From assembly GCF_003001935.1 (NCBI RefSeq), contig NZ_PVNG01000009.1, forward strand, positions 248,001-312,000: a stretch of DNA of 64,000 nucleotides, written 5' to 3'. A program made the position numbers and the translations under genes. Positions 56,657 through 64,000 of this stretch are shown one piece after another. This stretch comes from Nonomuraea fuscirosea (lineage in GTDB: Bacteria > Actinomycetota > Actinomycetes > Streptosporangiales > Streptosporangiaceae). The first letter of the stretch is position 1. The number at the start of each line of letters is the position of its first letter. The notes beneath the pieces were generated by a model that searched no databases, was not told the DNA's origin, and saw only the letters and a program-made list of their open reading frames with translations.

Positions 56657-57381
56657 GGCCGGTGCTCCGAGGCCCTGTGCTCCGATGCACGGGGCTCTGA
56701 GGCACGGGGCTCCGGAGGCCGGGTCTCCGAGATACGGGTCTCTGAGGTACGGGGCCGGGCGGGCTCGGCGGAGGCCGGCTCGAAGACGATGGCCCGCAGC
56801 AGGGCGGCCTGCGTCCGGTCGACGACGCGGACGCCCGCCGCGGGCGCCGGGTCGCCGCCTCTGACGCGCGTCATCAGCAGCTCCCAGCTGCGCTGATGGC
56901 GTGCGAACGTGCGCGGCGCCACCACGCGGCCGCGCTCCCGCTGGCCCGCGAGCGCCGCCTCCGGCGGCGCGTCCAGGAGCAGCAGGTGGAAGTCCGCGCC
57001 GTGCCTGCGCGCCAGCCAGGCGAAGCCCCGCAGCACGTACGCCCCGCAGCCCCGGTTGTGCGCGACGACCGAGTGACCCGCGAGCAGGGCCCGCCTGATG
57101 CGCCCGACGTGGGTGACGAACACCACGGCGCGGCGCAGCGGGTTGGGAGCCCAGGCGAGCCGGCCGTGCCAGTGCCGCTTCGACTGCGTGGAGTCGATCA
57201 CCGCGACCGTGCCGGCCATGAGGGGGACGCTCTCCGCGCCGTGCAGCCCGTACAGGCGGCGCAGCAGCGTCGTCTTCCCCGCGCCCGGCAGCCCGGTCAG
57301 GATGACCAGGGATCCGGGCGGGAACCGCAACCTCGGCCCTGGCACAGACTCACCCCCGCAACTCGCCGTCTCGTCCGCCAC
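56638..57381 (-). CDS. P-loop AAA-family ATP/kinase-like protein with pentapeptide tail
   Basis: The 247-residue protein has Walker A in LVILTGLPGAGKTTLLRRLY (about residue 33) and a later LLLLDAPPEAALAGQRERGR that resembles the lid of zeta-toxin/kinase-like P-loop proteins. The substrate is unknown. The last 35 residues are RxSEx pentapeptides (RTSET, RISET, RASEP, RASEH, RASEH) encoded by a 15-bp tandem repeat that grew from the glnA stop region on the other strand. The gene overlaps the end of glnA by 19 bases tail to tail. TATGCT lies eight bases before GTG 57381. Confidence 0.8.
   Translation of the reverse strand: MADETASCGGESVPGPRLRFPPGSLVILTGLPGAGKTTLLRRLYGLHGAESVPLMAGTVAVIDSTQSKRHWHGRLAWAPNPLRRAVVFVTHVGRIRRALLAGHSVVAHNRGCGAYVLRGFAWLARRHGADFHLLLLDAPPEAALAGQRERGRVVAPRTFARHQRSWELLMTRVRGGDPAPAAGVRVVDRTQAALLRAIVFEPASAEPARPRTSETRISETRPPEPRASEPRASEHRASEHRPQSTGR
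56641..56752. repeat. 15-bp tandem repeat over the glnA stop and the opposing gene
   Basis: About seven units of the type CCGGTGCTC(T/C)GAGG, CACGGGGCTCTGAGG and TACGGGTCTCTGAGG begin with the last codons and TGA of glnA. Read on the minus strand the same array encodes the RxSEx tail of the P-loop protein, so one array serves both genes' ends. Confidence 0.85.
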
Positions 57382-57836
57382 GCCGCGTCAGCATAGGGCG
57401 TGTGCGGTTCCAGCCTCCCCGAGGAGGGCCGGGAACGCGCGCGGAAGCGGATATTCGACCGTTCCGTTCCGGTCACGGACCCTCCGGCCCACCGCCGTGG
57501 CGATCGGGGCGGGGGAATCGGGGGATTGGTCGCGAGACGTGGGAAACCCCGTTAAGGTACTGCCAACGCCTTGATCGGCCTCACTCCCCGAGCGGTTCGG
57601 AGTGAGGCCGATTTTCGTTGCTTCTGACCCCCGAGTCACATCCCAGCGATGTGCGACGCCTAGCGTCTGGATGCCCGGGTGGGGGAAGTTCCGAGCACCT
57701 TCGAGGCGTTATGGAGCTGTACGGAGCGACCGCCGGACCCCCACGCCTCTGGTAACCGGGCGTCCAGTAAAATCGGTCTGCTCTTTATGATATTTCCGGA
57801 CTTTTCGCCGTGTGTGGCGATATAGGAGGGTGTGGC
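57382..57836. other. Intergenic region with orphan terminator
   Basis: These 455 bases lie between two divergent genes. They contain a strong intrinsic terminator at 57574-57616, preceded by TAAGGT (57552-57557), a possible -10. A short untranslated RNA of roughly 50 bases could start and stop here. Further right (57720-57836) the sequence becomes AT-rich and provides the promoter and AGGAGGG ribosome site (57824-57830) of the hotdog-fold gene. Confidence 0.6.
57574..57616 (+). terminator. Rho-independent terminator, 14-bp stem
   Basis: ATCGGCCTCACTCC (57574-57587) pairs perfectly with GGAGTGAGGCCGAT (57599-57612) around an 11-base loop, followed by TTTT. The T-run is only on the right, so it stops rightward transcripts. 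No rightward gene precedes it, as the neighbouring P-loop gene runs leftward. Confidence 0.8.
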
Positions 57837-58550
57837 ATGACGACGGCTGCCCTGCAGACCGTGTTGACCGTTCCCGAGCGCTACCGTGGTCCCGTGGGTC
57901 TCGCCAACGGCGGATGGATCGCGGGAACCATGGCCGAGGCGCTGAACGGTGGTCGATCAGCCGTCGAGGTCACGCTGCACGCCCCCACGCCGCTGGAGAC
58001 CGAGTTGCGGCTGGGACACGTGGCCAACACCGTGTCCCTGACCCACGGCGACAAGCTGCTGGTCGAGGCGATCCCGGTGGCCGAGGACCTGGAGGGTCCC
58101 GCGTTCGTGCCGTTCAACGACGCGGCCCGCGCCGAGGCCGGATTCGCCGGGCTGAAGGCGCACCCGTTCGCCGAGTGCTTCGCCTGCGGCCTGCGCGAGC
58201 CGGGCGACGGCCTGCGCATCTTCCCGGGCCCCGTGGAGGGCACCGACCTGGTCGCGGCCGGATGGCGGGTGCCGCACACGGTGACGGGCGAGGACGGCGT
58301 GCCCGCCTCGATCGTCGGCGCGGTGCTCGACTGCATCTCCGGCTGGGCCCACTTCGGCCCGGGCGAGAGCGCCCTGCTCGGCCGGCTGGCCGTGCAGATC
58401 CACCGCCCGGTCCTGCCCGGCGGACGCTACTCCGTGGTCGCCCGCCCGACCGGCCGCGACGGCCGCAAGATGTTCGCCCAGAGCGCCATTTACGAGGCTG
58501 ACGGCACCCTGGTCGCCGCCGCGCGCGCCACCTGGATCGCTCCACGCTAG
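57837..58550 (+). CDS. Hotdog-fold (thioesterase-like) protein
   Basis: The 237-residue protein reads as a double hotdog. The first half contains GLANGGWIAGTMAEAL, a central hotdog helix, and VEVTLHAPTPLETELRLG. The second half has PASIVGAVLDCISGWAHFG and VQIHRPVLPGGRYSVVARP. A conserved HPFAECFACGLREPGDGLRIFPGP with two Cys joins them. Such proteins often act on acyl-CoA or acyl-ACP, but no catalytic residue can be assigned. AGGAGGG six bases upstream fixes ATG 57837. Confidence 0.75.
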   Translation: MTTAALQTVLTVPERYRGPVGLANGGWIAGTMAEALNGGRSAVEVTLHAPTPLETELRLGHVANTVSLTHGDKLLVEAIPVAEDLEGPAFVPFNDAARAEAGFAGLKAHPFAECFACGLREPGDGLRIFPGPVEGTDLVAAGWRVPHTVTGEDGVPASIVGAVLDCISGWAHFGPGESALLGRLAVQIHRPVLPGGRYSVVARPTGRDGRKMFAQSAIYEADGTLVAAARATWIAPR

Positions 58551-58625
58551 ACCGGAGTCACGAAGGTTCCCGGCCGTCAGGGCGGGGGCCTTCGTCATTC
58601 CTCGACGGCGAGTCCCCGCACGGGG

Positions 58626-59486
58626 TCACTCCGCGGCGGTGAGGTGGTTCACGACGGTCGTGACGCAGCGTTCGTCGAACAGGATCGTGTAGTGGTTGCA
58701 GTCCGGCACCAGCTCGTCCCGCAGCCCCGGCAGCCGGGCGGCCCACGGCAGGGCCAGGTCGTCGGGCAGCAGGCCGGTGTCCTGGTTCAGCAGCCCGCGC
58801 GGGGCCCGCAGCAGGCGCAGCGGCGAGGTGATCGCCTCCAGCGCGGCGGCGATCCGGTCCGGCTCCAGGCGCAGCCAGCGCCCGTCCTCCAGCACCGCCT
58901 CCCCGGCCGCCCGCGAGCGCAGGGCTCCGTCCGGCCCGGTCAGGTCGTAGCGCACGTACGCCTCCACGTCGGCGTTCCAGTTCCCGGCGAAGGCCGGATG
59001 CGCCTTGAAGAAGTCCACGTACGCCTCCGCCGACGGGTACGTGCGCCGCAGCCGCTCCAGCGCCGGGCCCAGCGTGGCCTCCGTGGCCGCGTCGGCGTCC
59101 ATCCCCTCGGGCAGCGGCGGCAGCGGCAGGCCGCCGTCCACCAGCACGATCCGGGCGAAGTCGCGTCGCGCGCCGGCCAGCGCCGCCACGTACGCGCCCA
59201 TCGAGTGCCCCGTCAGCACCGCGTCCCGGCCCGCCTTGACGTGCTCGGCCACCCGCAGCACGTCCTCGGCGTGCCGGTCGAGCCCGTACGGGCCGGGCAG
59301 GGAGGCGCTGTGGCCGCGCCCGCGCAGGTCCATCGCGACCAGCGACCAGCCGTCGGGCAGCCGCCGGCCGACCGCGCCCCAGGCCATCAGCGAGGCGGTG
59401 ATCCCGTGCACGGCGATGATCTTGCGTGGCCCGCTGCCGAAGGTGGCGATCCGCAGGCCGCCGGCCTCATCGAATTCGACGCTCAT
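58626..59486 (-). CDS. Alpha/beta hydrolase
   Basis: The 286-residue protein has the oxyanion-hole HGIT segment (IIAVHGITASLMAWG), the nucleophile elbow VLTGHSMGAYVAAL (Ser at about residue 95) and the late His in PDCNHYTILFDE. It is of the epoxide hydrolase/esterase type; the substrate is unknown. TAAGCT six bases before ATG 59486 indicates a leaderless start. A divergent amidotransferase gene starts 53 bases away. Confidence 0.88.
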   Translation of the reverse strand: MSVEFDEAGGLRIATFGSGPRKIIAVHGITASLMAWGAVGRRLPDGWSLVAMDLRGRGHSASLPGPYGLDRHAEDVLRVAEHVKAGRDAVLTGHSMGAYVAALAGARRDFARIVLVDGGLPLPPLPEGMDADAATEATLGPALERLRRTYPSAEAYVDFFKAHPAFAGNWNADVEAYVRYDLTGPDGALRSRAAGEAVLEDGRWLRLEPDRIAAALEAITSPLRLLRAPRGLLNQDTGLLPDDLALPWAARLPGLRDELVPDCNHYTILFDERCVTTVVNHLTAAE

Positions 59487-59492
59487 GGTCGG

Positions 59493-59498
59493 AGCTTA
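59493..59498 (-). promoter_or_regulatory. -10 hexamer of the alpha/beta hydrolase gene (leaderless)
   Basis: TAAGCT on the minus strand, then CCGACC and ATG 59486. It is the same hexamer and spacing as for the SARP (15816) and GNAT (44987) genes. Confidence 0.5.
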
Positions 59499-59539
59499 GG
59501 TGCAGCTCAGCTGGGACGAATAGCCGGATAATGGGTGAT

Positions 59540-60223
59540 ATGCGGATCACCGTCATCGAACACGAGGCCGAGGCCGGTCTTGGGTACCTGGCCGGCTGGC
59601 TGGGACTGGCCTGCGAGGTCGTGCGGCCGTACCTGGGGGAGGAGGTGCCCGGCCGGGCGGCGGACGGGCTGATCGTGCTCGGGGGCGCCGCCGCGGCCTG
59701 GGAGGACGAGCGCAGCCCCTGGCAGCCGGCCACCCGCGACCTGCTGCGCCGGGCCGTGGACGACGGCACGCCCACGCTGGCCGTCTGCTTGGGCGCGCAA
59801 CTGCTCACCATGGCCTGCGGCGGCACGGTGGAGCGCGGTGCGCACGGCGTGGAGGTGGGCCTGCGCGAGGTCGCCGCCCTGCCCGCCGCCGCCTCCGACC
59901 GGCTGCTGTCCGGTGTCGGCCGGGCCGTGGCGATCCAGTACCACCAGGACGCCATCACCCGGCTGCCCGACGGCGCGGTGCCGCTGATGACCGGCGATCC
60001 GTACCCGAACCAGGCCTACCGGCTGGGCGCGGCGGCCTGGGCGGTGCAGTTCCACCCGGAGGCCACGCCCGAGATCTTCGCCTCGTGGACGGCCGATCCG
60101 CCCCTGGAGGCGGGCGAGAAGCTGAACGCCGAGGTCGAGGCCGCCGAGAGCGCGCTGGTGTCGACCTGGCGACCGGTGGCACAGGCCTTCGCCGACGTCG
60201 TCAGAACCACCGCCCGCACCTGA
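59540..60223 (+). CDS. Class I glutamine amidotransferase-like protein
   Basis: The 227-residue protein has the class I amidotransferase triad: Cys in TLAVCLGAQLL (about residue 87), His and Glu in AVQFHPEATPEIF (about residue 170). It resembles stand-alone GATase proteins, such as GMP-synthase-like or gamma-glutamyl hydrolases that free glutamate from small molecules. With a GlnA2-like enzyme nearby it might act on gamma-glutamyl compounds, but that is inference. GATAAT (59527-59532) stands seven bases before ATG 59540, so I prefer this start to ATG 59531. Confidence 0.85.
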   Translation: MRITVIEHEAEAGLGYLAGWLGLACEVVRPYLGEEVPGRAADGLIVLGGAAAAWEDERSPWQPATRDLLRRAVDDGTPTLAVCLGAQLLTMACGGTVERGAHGVEVGLREVAALPAAASDRLLSGVGRAVAIQYHQDAITRLPDGAVPLMTGDPYPNQAYRLGAAAWAVQFHPEATPEIFASWTADPPLEAGEKLNAEVEAAESALVSTWRPVAQAFADVVRTTART

Positions 60224-60248
60224 GCTCGCGCGGAAGCCGCCCCTGCCC

Positions 60249-60834
60249 TCACTGGCGTCCGGTCCGGCGTCCGCGCCAGGCTGCGACCCCGCGGCCCCGC
60301 TCGCGCCCGTCCTTCTGGCGGCGGTTGACGAGGGTGTGGGCCAGGGCGTGCACGCCGGCCAGGACCAGCGGGAGCGCCAGCACGCCGCCGTAGCCGGGCC
60401 GCACAGGGACCCCGGACGCCCGCAGCCGCCGCCACGCCCACACCGAGTACGGGAGCACGACGAGAGGCGCGGTCGCCACCCCGGGCGTGTAGCCGCGGAA
60501 CAGCGCCGCCTGCGCCAGGTGCATCACCCCGTGCGCCCCGAAGCCGGCCAGTGCCGCCTGGAACACGGCGCCGCGCCCGCCCGTGCGCGCCCCCAGCGGC
60601 CGCCGCCCCCGCCACCACCCCGCCCATCAGCCCGATGGCCACGTTCACGTGCCGCTGCGAGACCTCCAGCCGCTCCCACGGCACGCCGGGGAGACGTTCC
60701 TCCAGGCGGGGCCGGGCCGCGCGGGTCCAGCGCGCCATCGTCGCCAGCTCCTCGGCGTCGTGCACGGCCCACGCGCCCAGCAGCCCCCACGCGACCGCCG
60801 CCGGCACCCGTCCGCCCGTTTTCCGGTCCTTCAT
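60249..60834 (-). pseudogene. HXXEE domain protein gene, frameshifted
   Basis: Two adjacent frames encode one protein. The first (from ATG 60834, ribosome site AGAGGAA) gives MKDRKTGGRVPAAVAWGLLG, then AVHDAEEL (the HxxEE motif) and SQRHVNVAIGLMGG. The second gives ARTGGRGAVFQAALAGFGAH, then HLAQAALFRGYTP, several membrane helices and a basic end. They join if one base is removed from the C5 run at 60590-60594, restoring AAAAGARTGGRGAVFQ. So this is either a recent one-base insertion or a sequencing error. The HXXEE family is a small membrane protein often controlled by TetR. A dyad lies just upstream (60862-60879). Confidence 0.75.
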
Positions 60835-60861
60835 CGGGTTCCTCTCGCCCTTCGCGAAACG

Positions 60862-60879
60862 CAACGCAACGTTGTGTTG
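60862..60879. promoter_or_regulatory. Near-perfect palindrome between HXXEE gene and glnE
   Basis: CAACGCAACGTTGTGTTG differs from its own reverse complement at two of 18 positions, with an AACGTT core. It lies in the divergent space between the HXXEE gene (start 60834) and glnE (start 60922). It looks like a TetR-type operator; no regulator gene is adjacent in the window. Confidence 0.45.
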
Positions 60880-60921
60880 TCATGCTACGGCCGGGCGGGC
60901 GCGAGCTGTCAAGATGGAGGG

Positions 60922-63900
60922 GTGCCCAGGATCGAATCCACCGCCGCGCGGCTCGCCAAGCTCGGCTTCGCCGACGGCGCCAGGGCCGCCCAGCTCGTCC
61001 GCCAGTCCCCGGTCGATCTCGACGACGTCCTCGACCAGCTCGTCGACGTCGCCGATCCCGATCTGGCGCTGGCCTCCCTGACCCGGCTCGCCGAGCGCGA
61101 TCCCGCCGTGCTCGGCACCCTGCGCGCCGACGACGGGCTCAGGCGCAGGCTCCTCGCCGTGCTCGGCGTCAGCGCCGCGCTCGGCGAGCATCTCGTACGC
61201 CACCCCGCCCAGGTCGCGCTCCTGGCCGAGCCGCGACTCGGCGACCCCGGCCCCGAGCTGCTCCGCGCCGTCGGCGCCGTACCGGATGGAGACGCTCGGA
61301 AAGCGGGCGCACGGGATGGAGACGCGCGGGAAGCGGGCGCTCCGGCGGAAGACGCACCAGAGGCGGGCGAGCCGGAGAAAAGCGCATCAGGAGGCGAGCC
61401 GCGGGCTACGACGCTTCCGGCGTCCGAGGCGCTGGTGGCGTTGCGGGTGGCCTACCGGGGCAGGCTGGCCCACCTGGCCGCCCGCGACCTCACCGGCCAG
61501 GCGACACTGGCCGAGGTCACCTCCGAGCTGTCCGACCTGGCCGGCGCCGCCCTGGAGGCCGCCCTGGCCATCGCGCGGGCCGAGGTCGGGAGCGACGACG
61601 TCCGCCTCGCGGTCGTGGGCATGGGCAAGTGCGGCGCCAGGGAGCTCAACTACATCAGCGACGTCGACGTGATCTTCGTGGCCGAGCCGAAGGAGGGCGC
61701 CGACGAGGCCAAGGCGCTGCGGGCCGCCACCCGCCTGGCCCAGGCGATGATGCGGGCCTGCACCGCGACCACCCCCGAGGGCTCACTGTGGGAGGTGGAC
61801 GCCGGGCTGCGCCCCGAGGGCCGCTCGGGGCCGCTGGTGCGCACGCTGGCCAGCCATCTCGCCTACTACCGGCGCTGGGCCAAGACCTGGGAGTTCCAGG
61901 CGCTGCTCAAGGCGCGGCCGGTGGCGGGCGACCTGGAGCTGGGTGAGGCGTACGTCGAGGCGGTCAACGAGATGGTGTGGGCGGCGGCCACCCGAGAGCA
62001 CTTCGTCGAGGACGTGCAGGCGATGCGCCGCCGGGTCGAGGCCCACGTGCGCGCCGAGGGCGAACGCCAGCTCAAGCTGGGCCCGGGCGGGCTGCGCGAC
62101 ATCGAGTTCGCGGTGCAGCTGCTGCAGCTCGTGCACGGCAGGCTCGATCCGCTGCTGCGCCGCAGGGCCACGCTGCCCGCGCTGGCCGCGCTGTCGCGGG
62201 GCGGCTACGTGGGGCGCGAGGACTCCAAGGGGCTGGCGGAGGCGTACACGTTCCTGCGCCAGGTCGAGCACCTGCTCCAGCTGCACCGGCTGCGGCGCAC
62301 CCACGTCGTGCCCACCGACGACGACGACCTGCGCCGGCTCGGCCGGGCGCTCGGCATGCAGGCCGACCCGGTGGGGGAGTTCACGGCCCGGTGGCGGCGG
62401 CACGCGATGGAGGCGCGGCGGCTGCACGAGAAGCTGTTCTACCGGCCACTGCTGCAGGCCGTGGCGCGGCTGCCGGAGTCGGAGGCGAGGCTGTCCACCA
62501 CGGCGGCGGCGGCCCGGCTGGAGGCGCTCGGCTACGTCGACCCCACGGGCGCGCTGCGCCACATCGCCGGCCTCGCCTCGGGCGTCTCCCGGCGGGCCTC
62601 GATCCAGCGCACGCTGCTGCCCGTCATGCTCGGCTGGTTCGCCGACACGCCCGACCCGGACGCCGCGCTGCTGGGGTTCCGGCAGGTCAGCGACAAGCTC
62701 GGCACCACGCCGTGGTATCTGCGGCTGCTGCGCGACGAGACGGCCGTGGCCGCCAGGATGGCCCGCGTGCTCGGCACCAGCCGCTACGCCACCGGCCTGC
62801 TCATGCACGCGCCCGACGCGGTCGCGATCCTCGGCTCGGACGCCGACCTCGCCGTACGCACCCCGCAATCGCTGCTCGGCGAGGCGTCGGCCGCGGTCAC
62901 CAGGCACGAGGGCGCGCCGGAGACCGCCGTCGCCGCGGTGCGGGCGCTGCGGCGCAGGGAGCTGTTCCGCACGGCGGTGGCCGACATCTCCGGCCTCATC
63001 GACATCGAGGCCGTCGGCTGCGCGCTCTCGCAGATCGCCGACGTGACCCTCCAGGCCGCGCTGGACGCCGCCCTGGGAGGCGCGCTCGGCCGGGCGGCCG
63101 GCGTCACCTCGTTCGCGATCGTCGCCATGGGCCGGCTCGGCGGCATGGAGTGCTCCTACGCCAGCGACGCCGACGTCATGTTCGTGCACTCGCCGCTGCC
63201 CGGCGTGGACGAGCGCGAGGCCACCGACGCCGCCTTCGCCGTGGCGAACGAGGTGCGCCGGCTGCTGTCGCTGCCCGCCCCCGACCCGCCCCTGATCATC
63301 GACCCCGACCTGCGGCCGGAGGGCCGGCAGGGGCCGCTGGTGCGCACGCTGGCCTCCTACCGCGCCTACTATGCGCGCTGGTCGGCGCCGTGGGAGGCGC
63401 AGGCGCTGCTGCGGGCCAGGTTCTCGGCCGGTGACGCGCGGCTGGGGGCGGAGTTCACCTCCATGATCGACGAGCTGCGTTACCCGCGGCACGGGCTGCC
63501 CGGCGACGCCGTCAGGGAGATCAGGCGGCTCAAGGCCCGGATGGAGGCCGAGCGCCTGCCGCGCGGCGCCGACCCCGCGCTGCACACCAAGCTCGGCCCC
63601 GGCGGGCTGTCCGACGTGGAATGGGTGGCCCAGCTGCTGCAGCTGCGCTACGCCGGCACACGGCCGTCCCTGCGCACCACCCGCACGCTGGAGGCGCTGC
63701 GCGCGGCCGTGACGGAGGAGCTGCTCGATCCGGCCGACGAGAGCGTGCTGGCCGAGGCCTGGACCTTCGCCTCCCGCGTACGTGACGCGATCATGCTGGT
63801 CAAGGGGCGGCCCGGCGACAGCGTGCCGGCCGACTCGGGGGAGCGCAGGCGCATCGCCCAGACGCTCGGCTATCCGCCCGACGGCTCCGAGGACTTCCTC

Positions 63901-63966
63901 GACGACTACCGCCGGGTGACGCGGCGGGCCAGGAAGGTCGTGGACAGGGTGTTCTACGGCGCCTGA
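60922..63966 (+). CDS. glnE: Bifunctional glutamine synthetase adenylyltransferase/deadenylylase
   Basis: The 1014-residue enzyme adds and removes AMP on glutamine synthetase according to nitrogen status. It has two nucleotidyltransferase domains with the G-x-S/D-x-D pattern: VVGMGKCGARELNYISDVDVIFV (about residue 235) and AIVAMGRLGGMECSYASDADVMFV (about residue 735), each followed by PEGRSGPLVRTL / PEGRQGPLVRTL. Between lies a helical regulatory region. Residues about 121-151 are three decapeptides (DGDARKAGAR, DGDAREAGAP, AEDAPEAGEP), an insertion not usual in the family. The GTG start has GGAGGGG next to it. The window ends 34 bases after the stop. Confidence 0.95.
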   Translation: MPRIESTAARLAKLGFADGARAAQLVRQSPVDLDDVLDQLVDVADPDLALASLTRLAERDPAVLGTLRADDGLRRRLLAVLGVSAALGEHLVRHPAQVALLAEPRLGDPGPELLRAVGAVPDGDARKAGARDGDAREAGAPAEDAPEAGEPEKSASGGEPRATTLPASEALVALRVAYRGRLAHLAARDLTGQATLAEVTSELSDLAGAALEAALAIARAEVGSDDVRLAVVGMGKCGARELNYISDVDVIFVAEPKEGADEAKALRAATRLAQAMMRACTATTPEGSLWEVDAGLRPEGRSGPLVRTLASHLAYYRRWAKTWEFQALLKARPVAGDLELGEAYVEAVNEMVWAAATREHFVEDVQAMRRRVEAHVRAEGERQLKLGPGGLRDIEFAVQLLQLVHGRLDPLLRRRATLPALAALSRGGYVGREDSKGLAEAYTFLRQVEHLLQLHRLRRTHVVPTDDDDLRRLGRALGMQADPVGEFTARWRRHAMEARRLHEKLFYRPLLQAVARLPESEARLSTTAAAARLEALGYVDPTGALRHIAGLASGVSRRASIQRTLLPVMLGWFADTPDPDAALLGFRQVSDKLGTTPWYLRLLRDETAVAARMARVLGTSRYATGLLMHAPDAVAILGSDADLAVRTPQSLLGEASAAVTRHEGAPETAVAAVRALRRRELFRTAVADISGLIDIEAVGCALSQIADVTLQAALDAALGGALGRAAGVTSFAIVAMGRLGGMECSYASDADVMFVHSPLPGVDEREATDAAFAVANEVRRLLSLPAPDPPLIIDPDLRPEGRQGPLVRTLASYRAYYARWSAPWEAQALLRARFSAGDARLGAEFTSMIDELRYPRHGLPGDAVREIRRLKARMEAERLPRGADPALHTKLGPGGLSDVEWVAQLLQLRYAGTRPSLRTTRTLEALRAAVTEELLDPADESVLAEAWTFASRVRDAIMLVKGRPGDSVPADSGERRRIAQTLGYPPDGSEDFLDDYRRVTRRARKVVDRVFYGA
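61284..61373 (+). repeat. 30-bp in-frame tandem repeat in glnE
   Basis: Units at 61284-61313, 61314-61343 and 61344-61373 share GGATGGAGACGC and AAGCGGGCGC blocks; the third is diverged. They add 30 residues to a surface loop of GlnE before its first catalytic domain. Confidence 0.85.
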
Positions 63967-63971
63967 ACATT

Positions 63972-63986
63972 GCGGCGCCACGCCGC
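63972..63986 (+). terminator. Possible glnE terminator hairpin
   Basis: GCGGCG (63972-63977) and CGCCGC (63981-63986) can pair around CCA six bases after the glnE stop. There is no T-run, so this is only a weak candidate. Confidence 0.3.
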
Positions 63987-64000
63987 GTGGGTGTATGAAT

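Overview
The window is high-GC, densely packed, almost insertion-free chromosomal DNA from an actinomycete. Strong GC bias at third codon positions, many GTG starts, four-base ATGA/GTGA gene overlaps, a glnA / glnE / nadE / panB / map set, F420-dependent NADP reductase, AfsR/SARP-type regulators and an actinobacterial CopD-CtaG fusion all point that way. A Streptosporangiaceae (Nonomuraea-like) host is my inference from gene content and style; no rRNA or other marker is present to prove it. I found no tRNA, rRNA, CRISPR array, transposase or prophage gene.

Layout. 1-5 kb: end of a DUF6421 gene coupled to an SDR and a threonine-aldolase-like lyase, a FAD oxidoreductase, and a DUF305/DUF3105 pair. 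5-13 kb: alanine dehydrogenase, a SecDF-head/excalibur secreted protein, an NCS2 purine permease whose start site lies in a 14-bp inverted repeat, a small EF-hand protein, and a xanthine-dehydrogenase Mo subunit divergent from a PucR regulator. 13-20 kb: an AfsR-like SARP/NB-ARC/TPR regulator, an unlisted 44-residue signal-peptide ORF, a divergent HTH-TPR regulator, then CopC and CopD-CtaG. The peptide plus HTH-TPR regulator (16086-17564) looks like a peptide-pheromone (RRNPP-like) circuit and is the best candidate here for an undescribed system.

20-36 kb: methionine aminopeptidase, a cyclase-family hydrolase, a LysR regulator, NpdG, a two-component system coupled to an ABC-2 exporter, a MocR regulator divergent from a trans-sulfuration enzyme and a threonine dehydratase, PanB and an MFS transporter. 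36-47 kb: a DHA2 drug exporter with a TetR gene, a DrrAB-like exporter with its divergent TetR, a MerR/SDR pair with a textbook MerR promoter, a GNAT enzyme carrying a tetrapeptide minisatellite, an AlkC/AlkD-like HEAT protein and an ArsR/SRPBCC pair. 47-64 kb: glutamine-dependent NAD synthase, a chimeric SARP-receiver-LuxR protein, an MFS exporter with a divergent ArsR-like regulator, a terpene synthase coupled to a four-EF-hand protein, a GlnA2-like glutamine synthetase, a P-loop protein, hydrolases, a frameshifted HXXEE gene, and glnE.

Two window-wide patterns stand out. First, many genes end in, or contain, short degenerate tandem repeats. Outside genes the repeats often copy the gene's own stop-codon region (periods 13, 14, 15, 27, 34, 60 and 110 bp). 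Inside genes the period is a multiple of three and lengthens the protein (GNAT, glnE, DrrB, the P-loop protein). Second, many genes show a TANNNT-like -10 hexamer 6-8 bases before the start codon, the signature of leaderless transcription; I used it to choose several starts.
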